Below, in pieces: positions 1 to 8,291 of a DNA stretch of 58,431 nucleotides (its first letter is position 1; the number at the start of each line of letters is the position of its first letter). The stretch is from positions 1 through 58,431 of the forward strand of contig CAJTLX010000016.1 of NCBI GenBank assembly GCA_910577165.1, given 5' to 3'. The position numbers and the translations under genes were made by a program. Below the pieces are notes generated by a model, which saw only the letters and a list, made by a program, of their open reading frames with translations, made no database searches and was not told where the DNA came from. Origin of the DNA: an uncultured Lachnospiraceae bacterium (lineage in GTDB: Bacteria; Bacillota; Clostridia; Lachnospirales; Lachnospiraceae).

Positions 1-197
1 TGCAAAGATTTCATTCTCTTTAAATCGTTCGGTCTTGTAACCGTAACCTCTGCGCCCTCAAGCTTAATCTCCATCTCAGAAGGCAATACTCTCTCGAGTG
101 TTCCCTTTGGACCTTTTACCGTCACTTTATTATTTTCTGCAATCTCAACCGTTACACCGGCCGGAACCGCGATTGGCATCTTACCTATACGTGACAT
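1..197 (-). CDS. rplF: 50S ribosomal protein L6, N-terminal part (cut by window edge)
   Basis: The reading frame starts at ATG 197-195 after a GGAGG Shine-Dalgarno site and gives MSRIGKMPIAVPAGV..., the standard start of bacterial L6; it runs off the left edge after about 65 residues. L6 binds 23S rRNA near the sarcin-ricin loop. It follows rpsH as in the usual spc operon but is separated from it by an unusually long spacer of 310 bases. Confidence 0.95.
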   Translation of the reverse strand, partial: MSRIGKMPIAVPAGVTVEIAENNKVTVKGPKGTLERVLPSEMEIKLEGAEVTVTRPNDLKRMKSL

Positions 198-507
198 GCC
201 CGTACCTCCTTAATATAATGTTTGACAGTTTTATACTGTCCCCGTAGAAAAGAGTATCGAATGGGATAAGGCTTCCCGAAACGACTTCTTTCCCGTGTCA
301 GGAATTGTCTTTGTCCGCTTATTTACCTGCGGTATTTTCTTTCTCCGGGATTTCCCCACATCCTGGCAGACAGAGAGCATTTAAAGTCTATACTGCCAAA
401 TTCTTACCATTTTTGATGAATTTATCCTACCAAATCACTTTTATTTATTTACTAAATATTTTCCTTAATATATCTTTTAATACTAATTTATTATAAATAA
501 ATCTATT
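198..507 (-). other. Long AT-rich spacer inside the spc operon, with a small hairpin next to the rplF ribosome site
   Basis: No convincing gene is seen between rpsH and rplF. The side next to rpsH is very AT-rich. Just upstream of the rplF Shine-Dalgarno site lies a perfect inverted repeat, GACAGT-TTTAT-ACTGTC (224-240). I see no clear promoter or U-tract terminator. A 63-codon plus-strand frame (305-496) has no ribosome site or recognisable composition and is not called. Confidence 0.5.
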
Positions 508-906
508 TTACCAAATAAATGCTAGCACCTCGCCGCCTACATTCTCCTTGCGCGCTTCCTTGTCGGTCAGAACGCCCTTGTTTGTGGAGATGATTGCGGT
601 ACCTAAGCCGCCGAGTACCTTAGGAAGATCTTCCCTGCTCGCATAGACGCGAAGCCCTGGCTTTGAAATTCTCTTCAACCCGGTGATAATCTTTGTGTTC
701 TTATCCTTACCATACTTTAACGTGATATGGATATTCTTGAAGCCGCCAACTTCCACGAGTTCAAAACTCTTGATGTAGCCCTCCTTCAAAAGGATCTCCG
801 CGATGGAAATTTTCATCTTCGAAGCCGGGACATCTACGGTATCATGTTTCGCAGTATTTGCGTTGCGGATTCTCGTAAGCATATCTGCAATCGGATCGCT
901 CATCAT
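508..906 (-). CDS. rpsH: 30S ribosomal protein S8
   Basis: 132 residues beginning MMSDPIADMLTRIRNA, the S8 hallmark. S8 binds helix 21 of 16S rRNA and is the classical translational autoregulator of the spc operon in E. coli. The start at 906 is 9 nt behind GGAGG; the second Met (903) is also possible. It lies between rpsN and rplF in the usual order. Confidence 0.97.
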   Translation of the reverse strand: MMSDPIADMLTRIRNANTAKHDTVDVPASKMKISIAEILLKEGYIKSFELVEVGGFKNIHITLKYGKDKNTKIITGLKRISKPGLRVYASREDLPKVLGGLGTAIISTNKGVLTDKEARKENVGGEVLAFIW

Positions 907-930
907 AATCGTTTGCCTCCTTTCCTAATC

Positions 931-1116
931 TTACCAGCTTGCTTTCTTAACGCCTGGTATCTCGCCCTTGTATGCCAACTCACGGAAGCAGATTCTGCAA
1001 ATTCCGTATTTCCTTAAATATGCATGTGGACGACCACAAATTCTGCAGCGGTTGTACTCCCTGCAGGAGAATTTCTGCTTGCGCTGCTGTTTAATTTTCA
1101 TCGATGTTTTCGCCAT
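931..1116 (-). CDS. rpsN: 30S ribosomal protein S14, zinc-binding type
   Basis: 61 residues, MAKTSMKIKQQRKQKF..., with two CxxC pairs (CRIC and CRIC) that bind zinc, the short 'type Z' S14. I chose ATG 1116 because it follows an AGGAGG site and matches the family start; a 9-residue in-frame extension upstream overlaps rplE and is unlikely. It assembles into the 30S head. Confidence 0.96.
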   Translation of the reverse strand: MAKTSMKIKQQRKQKFSCREYNRCRICGRPHAYLRKYGICRICFRELAYKGEIPGVKKASW

Positions 1117-1132
1117 AAAATTTTCCTCCTGA

Positions 1133-1672
1133 CTATCTGGCAAACGGCATACCGAACAGTGTCAGTAACTCGCGCGCTTCCTCATCGCTCTTTGCCGTCG
1201 TTACGAAGATAACGTCCATACCTCTGACCTTATCCACCTTATCGTACTCTATTTCCGGGAAAATTAACTGCTCTTTGATCCCGAGCGCGTAGTTGCCTCT
1301 GCCGTCGAACGCGTTCGGATTTACACCGCGAAAGTCGCGGACACGCGGTAGGGAAAGATTGATTAAGCGATCTGCGAACTCGTACATCTTCTCGCCGCGC
1401 AGCGTAACCTTGCAGCCGATGGCAAGCCCCTCTCTGATCTTAAAGTTTGCAATAGATTTCTTCGCCTTTGTGATAACCGGCTTCTGACCTGCGATAATCT
1501 GCATATCCTTGAGCGCGGATTCAAGTGCCTTGGCATTGTCCTTTGCCTCGCCCACACCCATATTGATCACAATCTTGTCAAGCTTCGGAATCTGCATTAC
1601 GTTCTTGTAACCGAATTTCTTCTGCATAGCCGGAGCGATTTCATTCTTATAAGTTTCTTTTAAACGAGCCAA
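1133..1672 (-). CDS. rplE: 50S ribosomal protein L5
   Basis: 179 residues, the normal L5 length, with the typical MGVGEA and RDFRG(V)NPNAFDGRGNY segments. L5 joins 5S rRNA to the 50S subunit and contacts S13 across the subunit bridge. It sits between rplX and rpsN. Confidence 0.97.
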   Translation of the reverse strand: MARLKETYKNEIAPAMQKKFGYKNVMQIPKLDKIVINMGVGEAKDNAKALESALKDMQIIAGQKPVITKAKKSIANFKIREGLAIGCKVTLRGEKMYEFADRLINLSLPRVRDFRGVNPNAFDGRGNYALGIKEQLIFPEIEYDKVDKVRGMDVIFVTTAKSDEEARELLTLFGMPFAR

Positions 1673-1695
1673 CTTCCTGACCTCCTCTCTTCGAA

Positions 1696-2001
1696 TTAAT
1701 CGATAACTTCGCCGGTCGATTTCGCGACGCGTACCTTCTTGCCGTCCTTTACGGTAAAGCCGACTCTCGTCGCCTTGTCCTTGTGTACGTACATCACGTT
1801 CGATACGTCAATCGGCGCGTCCTTGTGGATGATCCCGCCCTGCGGATTTGCCTGGGATGCCTTCGCGTGTTTTGTCACCGTATTTACGCCCTCGACGACA
1901 ACTCTGCCTTCGGAAACGGAAACAACCTTTCCTTCCTTGCCCTTATCCTTGCCGGCAATCACCTTTACGGTATCACCCTTCTTAATCTTTGCTGTTGCCA
2001 C
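1696..2001 (-). CDS. rplX: 50S ribosomal protein L24
   Basis: 101 residues with an N-terminal KOW segment (KKGDTVKVIAGKDKGKEGKV). L24 is an assembly initiator that binds the 5' end of 23S rRNA. Start ATG 2001 follows GGAGG. The order rplN-rplX-rplE is canonical. Confidence 0.96.
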   Translation of the reverse strand: MATAKIKKGDTVKVIAGKDKGKEGKVVSVSEGRVVVEGVNTVTKHAKASQANPQGGIIHKDAPIDVSNVMYVHKDKATRVGFTVKDGKKVRVAKSTGEVID

Positions 2002-2013
2002 GTTGCCACCTCC

Positions 2014-2382
2014 TTATAATACTTCTGGTGCTAATGAAACAATCTTCATAAACTGCTTCTCGCGAAGTTCCCTTGCCACCGGCCCAAAAATACGGGTTCC
2101 TCTCGGGTTCTTATCTTCCTTGATGATAACAGCCGCGTTCTCGTCAAAACGAATGTAGGAGCCGTCCTTGCGGCGTGCGCCCTTCACCGTGCGGACAACG
2201 ACTGCCTTTACCACATCGCCCTTCTTTACAACGCCGCCCGGTGTTGCATCCTTGACCGAAGCAACAATGATATCGCCAATATTTGCATATCTTCTGGTTG
2301 AACCGCCCATTACACGGATGCAAAGCAGTTCCTTCGCACCGGTATTGTCAGCAACCCTCAGCCTGGTTTCTGATTGTACCAT
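2014..2382 (-). CDS. rplN: 50S ribosomal protein L14
   Basis: 122 residues, MVQSETRLRVADNTGAKELLCIRV..., the invariant L14 start and exact family length. L14 contacts L19 and 16S rRNA at an intersubunit bridge. It begins the spc half of the cluster, with no visible promoter break after rpsQ. Confidence 0.98.
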   Translation of the reverse strand: MVQSETRLRVADNTGAKELLCIRVMGGSTRRYANIGDIIVASVKDATPGGVVKKGDVVKAVVVRTVKGARRKDGSYIRFDENAAVIIKEDKNPRGTRIFGPVARELREKQFMKIVSLAPEVL

Positions 2383-2438
2383 GTCAGATACTCCTTTCGA
2401 TTTTTCTTATAAAGCAGACCTATTTCGCCTTAGCGAAT

Positions 2439-2696
2439 TTACTTCGCTTTCTCCACAATCTCGACAAGTCTCCATCTCTTATCTTTCGAGAGTGGTCTTG
2501 TCTCCATTACCTTGACTCTGTCACCCGTCTTGCACTCGTTGTTCTCATCGTGCGCCTTGAGCTTGTAGGTTCTCTTGACAATCTTGCCATAAAGAGGATG
2601 CTTTACATTATCTACCACAGCAACCACGATGGTCTTATCCATCTTATCGCTGACTACCTTACCGATACGGGTTTTACGAAGATTTCTTTCTTCCAC
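2439..2696 (-). CDS. rpsQ: 30S ribosomal protein S17
   Basis: 85 residues from GTG 2696, MEERNLRKTRIGKVVSDKMDKT..., an OB-fold protein that binds helix 11 of 16S rRNA. The GTG at 2696 is chosen over a GTG seven codons upstream (2717) because AAGGAG lies 7 nt before it and because the S17 family starts here. Confidence 0.95.
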   Translation of the reverse strand: MEERNLRKTRIGKVVSDKMDKTIVVAVVDNVKHPLYGKIVKRTYKLKAHDENNECKTGDRVKVMETRPLSKDKRWRLVEIVEKAK

Positions 2697-2735
2697 GGTA
2701 ATTCTCCTTTCTGCCACGCCTTACCGCTGGCACAA

Positions 2736-2936
2736 TTATTTGCCCTGTGCGGAAATCACGGTCTGAATTCTTGCAATATTCTTTCTGACTTCCTTAATTC
2801 TGCTTGTATTGTCAAGCTGGTTTGTCGCATTCTGGAATCTCAAGTTGAAGAGTTCCTTCTTTGCATTTACCAGTTCCTCGTTCAATTCAGCTGCTGACTT
2901 GTTTTTTAACTCTTCCACATACTTACTCGTTTTCAC
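2736..2936 (-). CDS. rpmC: 50S ribosomal protein L29
   Basis: 66 residues from GTG 2936 (MKTSKYVEELKNKSAAEL...), the two-helix L29 near the peptide exit tunnel. GGAGG lies 8 nt before this GTG; a GTG three codons upstream lacks such spacing. The start overlaps the end of rplP by 14 bases, which suggests translational coupling. Confidence 0.94.
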   Translation of the reverse strand: MKTSKYVEELKNKSAAELNEELVNAKKELFNLRFQNATNQLDNTSRIKEVRKNIARIQTVISAQGK

Positions 2937-3363
2937 TGCCAGCACCTCCTTCTAAATCTGCGCGGGAAACGATCTTGCACTTAACCGGCAACTTGTGGGA
3001 CGCAAGGCGGAGCGCCTCCTTCGCGATCTCCTCGGTCACACCCGCAATCTCAAACATCACGCGACCCGGCTTTACTACTGCTACCCAGTACTCTAACGAA
3101 CCTTTACCGGAACCCATTCGGGTTTCCGCCGGCTTTGTCGTCACCGGCTTATCCGGGAAAATCTTGATCCAAACCTGACCGCCGCGCTTGATATAACGCG
3201 TCATAGCGATACGGGCTGCCTCGATCTGATTGGACTTGATCCAGGCCGGCTCCATTGCGATGATACCATACTCGCCGTTTGTGATCTTATTTCCCCTCAA
3301 AGCTTTTCCTGTCATGCTGCCACGGAACTGCTTACGGCGCTTTACTCTTTTTGGCATTAACAT
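2923..3363 (-). CDS. rplP: 50S ribosomal protein L16
   Basis: 146 residues, MLMPKRVKRRKQFRGSMTG..., normal length. L16 helps position tRNA at the A site. ATG 3363 overlaps the rpsC stop as TAATG and has GGGAG 9 nt upstream, so it is preferred to the Met at 3357. Confidence 0.97.
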   Translation of the reverse strand: MLMPKRVKRRKQFRGSMTGKALRGNKITNGEYGIIAMEPAWIKSNQIEAARIAMTRYIKRGGQVWIKIFPDKPVTTKPAETRMGSGKGSLEYWVAVVKPGRVMFEIAGVTEEIAKEALRLASHKLPVKCKIVSRADLEGGAGSENE

Positions 3364-4022
3364 TATTTATCGCTCCCTTCCTTTTTTGATGCTTTTGTTG
3401 GAAGTACTTCCCCATGGTAAATCCAAACCTTAACGCCTACCTTACCATAAGTTGTGTTTGCCTCTGCGAAACCGTAGTCGATATCCGCACGAAGCGTCTG
3501 AAGCGGGATCGTACCCTCGTTGTAGGACTCCGAACGAGCCATATCTGCACCGCCAAGACGACCGGATGCAAGTGTTTTAATTCCTTTTGCGCCGCCCTTC
3601 ATCGTTCTTGACATCGCCGACTTCATCGCGCGGCGGAAGGAAATACGATTCTCAAGCTGCCCTGCAATATTTTCCGCTACTAACTGGGCATTCAAATCCG
3701 GCTTCTTGATCTCCTTGATCTCAATATTGAGTCTCTTGGTTGTAAATTTGGCAAGCTCGCCCTTTAACACCTCAATCTCCGCACCCGCCTTGCCAATTAC
3801 AACGCCCGGCTTTGCGGTGTAGATGATAACCTTTAACTTGTCGGAAGCGCGCTCAATATCAATCCTTGCAACGGACGCGCTGTACAGTCTCTTCTTGAGA
3901 TACTTCCTGATATTGTAATCTTCTACCAAATTGTCCGCGAAATCAGCCTCTGCATACCATCTGGAATCCCAGTCGCTGATCACACCGACTCTCAAGCCAT
4001 GAGGATTAACTTTCTGTCCCAT
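3363..4022 (-). CDS. rpsC: 30S ribosomal protein S3
   Basis: 219 residues, MGQKVNPHGLRVGVISDWDS..., with the KH domain (about residues 40-110, GKAGAEIEVLK). S3 forms part of the mRNA entry tunnel. Its stop overlaps the rplP start, so the two are probably translationally coupled. Confidence 0.98.
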   Translation of the reverse strand: MGQKVNPHGLRVGVISDWDSRWYAEADFADNLVEDYNIRKYLKKRLYSASVARIDIERASDKLKVIIYTAKPGVVIGKAGAEIEVLKGELAKFTTKRLNIEIKEIKKPDLNAQLVAENIAGQLENRISFRRAMKSAMSRTMKGGAKGIKTLASGRLGGADMARSESYNEGTIPLQTLRADIDYGFAEANTTYGKVGVKVWIYHGEVLPTKASKKEGSDK

Positions 4023-4033
4023 GATTGTCCTCC

Positions 4034-4420
4034 TTATCTCTCATTCAACACAATAGTGATGTGGCTCATTCTCTTTAAAATCCGGTATGCTCTGCCCTGT
4101 GCTCTCGGATGAATTCTCTTCATTGTAGGTGCGCAGTTCGCATAGCACTCCTCGATATAAAGCTTCGATGCGTCCATACCATTGTTGTTCTCTGCGTTTG
4201 CAATCGCTGATTTGAGTAATTTCTCTATTAAAGTTGAAGCGTATCTCGGGTTGTATGCTAAGATACCAAGTGCTGTCGCTACATCCTTGCCTCTGATCGC
4301 GTCAAGTACGAAACAAGCTTTCTGTACGGAAACTCTCGCATAGGAAAGCTTTGCGGATGGTCTTTCGTCCCTCTTCGCATTTCTCTCGCGCTTGATCTGG
4401 GATCTATGTCCTTTCGCCAT
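4034..4420 (-). CDS. rplV: 50S ribosomal protein L22
   Basis: 128 residues with the conserved C-terminal region RAQGRAYRILKRMSHITIVL. L22 lines the nascent-peptide tunnel. Its N-terminus (MAKGHRSQIKRERNAKRDERP) is about 15 residues longer than in B. subtilis. A 130-base spacer separates it from rpsS. Confidence 0.96.
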   Translation of the reverse strand: MAKGHRSQIKRERNAKRDERPSAKLSYARVSVQKACFVLDAIRGKDVATALGILAYNPRYASTLIEKLLKSAIANAENNNGMDASKLYIEECYANCAPTMKRIHPRAQGRAYRILKRMSHITIVLNER

Positions 4421-4550
4421 GGATGAAACCTCCTTTCAAATTAAACGGTTCTCCGTTTGTCCTACTTCCAGCAAACATATTTCATGTTCGCTCTAAATAA
4501 ATATTTCTATCTATGCCCAAACATGGATTTTGATTAAGAAGGGGCAAAGA

Positions 4551-4829
4551 TTATTTCTTGCCCTTCTTCTCATCCTTGCCATGTCCGCGGAATGTTCTTG
4601 TCGCTACAAACTCACCCAGTTTATGACCGACCATATCCTCGGTAATGTAAACCGGAACATGCTTTCTCCCGTCGTAAACGGCGATCGTCAGACCAACCAT
4701 CTGCGGAAAGATTGTGGAACGGCGAGACCAAGTCTTAATTACCTGCTTGTCACCCGCCTTAATCACCGCATCTACTTTTTTGAGTAAATGCTCATCCGCG
4801 AAAGGTCCCTTTTTTAATGAACGTGCCAT
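4551..4829 (-). CDS. rpsS: 30S ribosomal protein S19
   Basis: 92 residues, MARSLKKGPFADEHLLKK..., the canonical S19 start. S19 works with S13 in the 30S head. The start follows an AGGAGG site, and the gene sits directly after rplB. Confidence 0.98.
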   Translation of the reverse strand: MARSLKKGPFADEHLLKKVDAVIKAGDKQVIKTWSRRSTIFPQMVGLTIAVYDGRKHVPVYITEDMVGHKLGEFVATRTFRGHGKDEKKGKK

Positions 4830-4851
4830 ATCGGTTTAACCTCCTTATAAA

Positions 4852-5697
4852 CTATTTTGTTAATGCCTTGCCGTCGCGTCTTCTGATAATAAGCTTGTTG
4901 GACTGCTTATTCTTCTTGCGCGTCTTAAGACCGAGTGCAGGCTTGCCCCAAGGGGTTACAGGACCAGGACGACCGATACCAGTCTTACCCTCGCCGCCGC
5001 CATGTGGATGGTCATTCGGGTTCATAACGGAACCGCGCACTGTAGGCCGGATTCCCATATGGCGCTTGCGTCCTGCTTTACCGATATTGATTAACTCATG
5101 GTCAATATTTCCTACCTGGCCGATGGTTGCGCGGCAGATAATCGGAACCATTCTCATCTCGCCGGACGGCAGACGAAGTGTCGCGTACTTGCCTTCCTTT
5201 GCCATAAGCTGTGCCGAGTTGCCTGCGGAGCGGACAAGCTGACCGCCCTTGCCAGGGTAAAGTTCAATATTGTGAATCTCGGAACCAACCGGGATATTCT
5301 GTAATGGCAGACAGTTTCCAAGCTTTACTTCCGCACTCTCACCGTTCATTACTGTGTCTCCGACTTTTAATCCATTCGGCGCGAGGATATAGGATTTTTC
5401 ACCGTCCGCATAGCAGATCAGTGCGATATTTGCCGTTCTGTTCGGATCGTACTCAATTGTGAGAACCTTTGCAGGGATTGCATCCTTTCTTCTCTTGAAA
5501 TCGATCAGCCTGTATTTTCTTCTGGAACCGCCGCCCTGATGTCTTACGGTAATCTTGCCCTGATTGTTGCGGCCCGCATTCTTCTTGAGAGAAACAACTA
5601 AGGATTTCTCCGGCTTGTTCGCCGTGATCTCCGTAAAATCGGAACCTGTCATGTTTCTTCTTGAAGGTGTATATGGGTTATAGGTTTTAATTCCCAT
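4852..5697 (-). CDS. rplB: 50S ribosomal protein L2
   Basis: 281 residues with the conserved segment HPHGGGEGKTGIGRPGPVTPWGKP near residue 230, which contains the His needed for peptidyl-transferase function. L2 is among the most conserved ribosomal proteins. Length is normal. Confidence 0.98.
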   Translation of the reverse strand: MGIKTYNPYTPSRRNMTGSDFTEITANKPEKSLVVSLKKNAGRNNQGKITVRHQGGGSRRKYRLIDFKRRKDAIPAKVLTIEYDPNRTANIALICYADGEKSYILAPNGLKVGDTVMNGESAEVKLGNCLPLQNIPVGSEIHNIELYPGKGGQLVRSAGNSAQLMAKEGKYATLRLPSGEMRMVPIICRATIGQVGNIDHELINIGKAGRKRHMGIRPTVRGSVMNPNDHPHGGGEGKTGIGRPGPVTPWGKPALGLKTRKKNKQSNKLIIRRRDGKALTK

Positions 5698-5813
5698 GAT
5701 TTTACTCCTTTCAATAGTTACTTATCACGCAATAGGCAAGCATGGCTCTTCGGAGTGATCCTCCTGCAAGATAGCCTGACAGGAAAACAGCCATACTTTT
5801 ATCTGCGAAAATT

Positions 5814-6113
5814 TTACAGACCGGAGAAAATTTCGATCTCCGCACTGTCAGCGGTAAGCTGTACGATGGCTTTCTTTCTCTTTGCAGTCTTGCCGCTCGT
5901 AGCACCGCGTCTGCGCGTCTTGCCATCCAGGTTCATCGTGTTCACACTCGCCACTTTTGTGCCCGCGAACATCTTTTCAACCGCCTCTTTTACCTGATTC
6001 TTTGTTGCATCTGGATGAACCGAAAACGTGTACTTCTTCTCGCTCATGGTATTCATCGTCTTCTCCGTTACCACCGGCGCAAGAATAACATCATAATACT
6101 TTAAATCCGCCAT
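5814..6113 (-). CDS. rplW: 50S ribosomal protein L23
   Basis: 99 residues, MADLKYYDVILAPVVTEKTM.... L23 is the docking site for SRP and trigger factor at the tunnel exit. Its ATG overlaps the rplD stop (TAATG). A 116-base spacer separates it from rplB. Confidence 0.97.
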   Translation of the reverse strand: MADLKYYDVILAPVVTEKTMNTMSEKKYTFSVHPDATKNQVKEAVEKMFAGTKVASVNTMNLDGKTRRRGATSGKTAKRKKAIVQLTADSAEIEIFSGL

Positions 6114-6733
6114 TATGCGTACACCTCCTCAATCTTGGCAACCGCATCCTTTGTAATCACTAAGCTGTCATACTTCACAATATCATACACATTGATTGTG
6201 TTAAACAGCGAGGTTCTCACATCCGGAATATTCCTTGCCGAAAGAATAACCTTTTCATCCTTCTCGGAAAGAACAACAAGTGCTTTGCTCACCTTTAAAT
6301 TATTTAATACTTCTGCCATCTTCTTTGTCTTGATCTCGTCAAGTGTCAGGGAATCAAGAACATAAATTTTATCTTCCATAACCCGGCTTGTCAGCGCGGA
6401 CTTTACAGCGAACGTCTTCTCTTTCTTATTCATCTTGAAGGAATAATCCCTTGGCTTTGGAGCGAATACAACGCCGCCGCCCTTCCACTGCGGAGCCCTT
6501 GTGGAACCCTGTCTTGCATGGCCGGTTCCCTTCTGCTTCCATGGCTTTCTTCCGCCCCCGCGCACTTCTGCGCGCGTCTTTGTACTCTGCGTGCCCTGAC
6601 GCTTGTTCGCGAGCTGGCTGACCACTGCCATATGCATCAGATGCTGATTTACATTTACGCCAAATACTTTGTCGCTCAGCTCGATTGAGCCGACTTCATT
6701 GCCTGCCATATTATAAACTTTTACATTTGCCAT
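6113..6733 (-). CDS. rplD: 50S ribosomal protein L4
   Basis: 206 residues with the tunnel-lining segment (RAEVRGGGRKPWKQKGTGHA, about residues 55-75). In E. coli L4 represses its own S10 operon through the leader RNA, so it is one candidate effector for the long leader seen here; that role is inferred. Confidence 0.97.
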   Translation of the reverse strand: MANVKVYNMAGNEVGSIELSDKVFGVNVNQHLMHMAVVSQLANKRQGTQSTKTRAEVRGGGRKPWKQKGTGHARQGSTRAPQWKGGGVVFAPKPRDYSFKMNKKEKTFAVKSALTSRVMEDKIYVLDSLTLDEIKTKKMAEVLNNLKVSKALVVLSEKDEKVILSARNIPDVRTSLFNTINVYDIVKYDSLVITKDAVAKIEEVYA

Positions 6734-6760
6734 TTTCGTGTTCCTCCTTTCTTACGAATT

Positions 6761-7396
6761 CTAGTTCGCGCTCTTTACGGTCTCCTTGAGCATAACAAGT
6801 GCCTTCTTTGCTCCTGGCACAGCACCCTTTACAAGGATCAAATTGTTTGCCGCATCAACCTTTACTACCTCAAGATTTTGTATAGTAGTTCTGACATGAC
6901 CCATCTGACCTGGCATATGTTTTCCCTTAAATACACGTCCCGGTGTGGTTGCCGGACCGTTCGACCCTGCATGTCTGTGATACTTTGAACCATGTCCCAT
7001 CGGTCCTCTTGAGAGACCATGACGCTTGATTGCACCCGCGAATCCCTTACCTTTGCTTGTTCCGGTCACATCGATGTGATCACCCTCGCTAAAGATATCC
7101 GCCTTGATCTCCTGTCCTACCTTGTAGTCGGCTGCATTCTCAAACTTGAACTCTTTAAGAAATCTCTTATTGGCAACACCCGCTTTCGCGAAATGTCCCT
7201 TTCTCGGCTTATTTACAAGAACATCCCTGATCTCGCCAAAGCCAACCTGCACCGCATTGTAACCGTCGGTCTCCACCGTCTTAACCTGCGTCACCGCACA
7301 AGGACCTGCCTGCAGCACAGTTACCGGAATAAAAACTCCGTTCTCACTAAAGATCTGCGTCATGCCGACCTTCGAAGCTAAAATAGCTTTCTTCAT
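6761..7396 (-). CDS. rplC: 50S ribosomal protein L3
   Basis: 211 residues from ATG 7396 (MKKAILASKVGMTQIF...), chosen because GGAGG lies 9 nt upstream and the family starts here; an in-frame extension of 19 codons upstream has no support. The GHGSKYHRHAGSNGP segment near residue 130 is characteristic. L3 nucleates 50S assembly near the 3' end of 23S rRNA. Confidence 0.97.
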   Translation of the reverse strand: MKKAILASKVGMTQIFSENGVFIPVTVLQAGPCAVTQVKTVETDGYNAVQVGFGEIRDVLVNKPRKGHFAKAGVANKRFLKEFKFENAADYKVGQEIKADIFSEGDHIDVTGTSKGKGFAGAIKRHGLSRGPMGHGSKYHRHAGSNGPATTPGRVFKGKHMPGQMGHVRTTIQNLEVVKVDAANNLILVKGAVPGAKKALVMLKETVKSAN

Positions 7397-7529
7397 TGCT
7401 TTGCACCTCCTGTTTAATCTACAGCGGATCGGGCAAATTTCTCTCCCGATCATCCTAGATGGTCTAATACCGGAGTTTCCAATATATAAACCCTAAGGAT
7501 CTTTTACTTTTTGTTAAACGAGCTTATTT

Positions 7530-7847
7530 CTACTTCGTTTTCATCTTAATATCAATGTACACGCCCGCTGGCATCTCAAGCCGGTAAAGCACATCGACAG
7601 TCTTCTGTGTCGGGGCAATAATATCAATCAACCTCTTATGTGTTCTCTGTTCGAATTGTTCTCTCGAATCCTTATATTTGTGTACTGCACGAAGGATGGT
7701 AACTACCTCCTTCTTTGTCGGCAGCGGCACCGGTCCACTTACCTTTGTCCCCGTCTTTTTTACTGTCTCAATGATTTTTGCAGCACTTGCATCGATCAGC
7801 TGATGATCATAAGCCTTCAGTGTAATTCTCATTACTTGACTTGCCAT
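7530..7847 (-). CDS. rpsJ: 30S ribosomal protein S10 (NusE)
   Basis: 105 residues from ATG 7847 (MASQVMRITLKAYDHQLIDASAAKI), preceded by GGAGGCG at slightly long spacing (about 12 nt through a T-run). S10 acts in the 30S head and, as NusE, in antitermination with NusB. It is the first gene of the operon; a frame open a further 46 codons upstream lies in the leader and is not coding. Confidence 0.97.
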   Translation of the reverse strand: MASQVMRITLKAYDHQLIDASAAKIIETVKKTGTKVSGPVPLPTKKEVVTILRAVHKYKDSREQFEQRTHKRLIDIIAPTQKTVDVLYRLEMPAGVYIDIKMKTK

Positions 7848-8162
7848 AAAAAAAGTCGCCTCCTTTTCGCACTTAATTGCAGTACGACAAGCGGTGACTG
7901 TACACTCACCCGTGTGTTTCGTGACAATCGGAAACCAAACTACTTTCTGCAAATTCAAGCTCATCCCGAAAAGCCAAATTAACACGGTTCTTCTGCATCC
8001 GAAGAAAAATTTCTTACAACCAGAATATCTTCCACAAATCAGAAATATTTATCTGTACAGTGACTTGTCGCCAGTTTTTATAACTTGACATTCGCTCCAC
8101 GGAAAACCTGCCCTATAGCTCAGGCAGCAACCTCACGCTTCTACGCTATCAACGTCACAACG
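7848..8162 (-). promoter_or_regulatory. Long 5' leader of the S10 operon
   Basis: About 315 nt separate the predicted transcription start (near 8162) from rpsJ. The leader can fold locally: GGTGA/TCACC arms at 7893-7910 and CTGCC/GGCAG arms at 8108-8127. Long leaders before rpsJ are often autoregulatory sites for a ribosomal protein. I cannot assign this one to a known leader class by eye. Confidence 0.45.
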
Positions 8163-8168
8163 TCCATT

Positions 8169-8197
8169 ATTATAAACGAGAAATTTCAGGATTGCAA
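8169..8197 (-). promoter_or_regulatory. Promoter of the S10-spc operon
   Basis: On the minus strand -35 TTGCAA (8192-8197) and a perfect -10 TATAAT (8169-8174) are 17 nt apart. It is the only strong promoter upstream of rpsJ and leaves the 315-nt leader. Confidence 0.8.
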
Positions 8198-8291
8198 GTA
8201 TTTTCTCAAATTTTTGCCAGATTTAGCACCCAAAAATTAATAAAATTTGGCTATGATTTTTGTATATTTTCAACAAAACTAAGAATGGACT

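Noticed and set aside
305..496. 63-codon plus-strand frame in the rpsH-rplF spacer
   Set aside because: No ribosome site, no recognisable family, low-complexity AT-rich composition, and opposite to the operon.
2283..2897. 204-codon plus-strand frame across rpsQ and rpmC
   Set aside because: Shadow of conserved ribosomal protein genes on the other strand.
7894..8088. 64-codon plus-strand frame in the S10 leader
   Set aside because: Lies antisense in a region better explained as the 5' leader; no ribosome site and no family resemblance.
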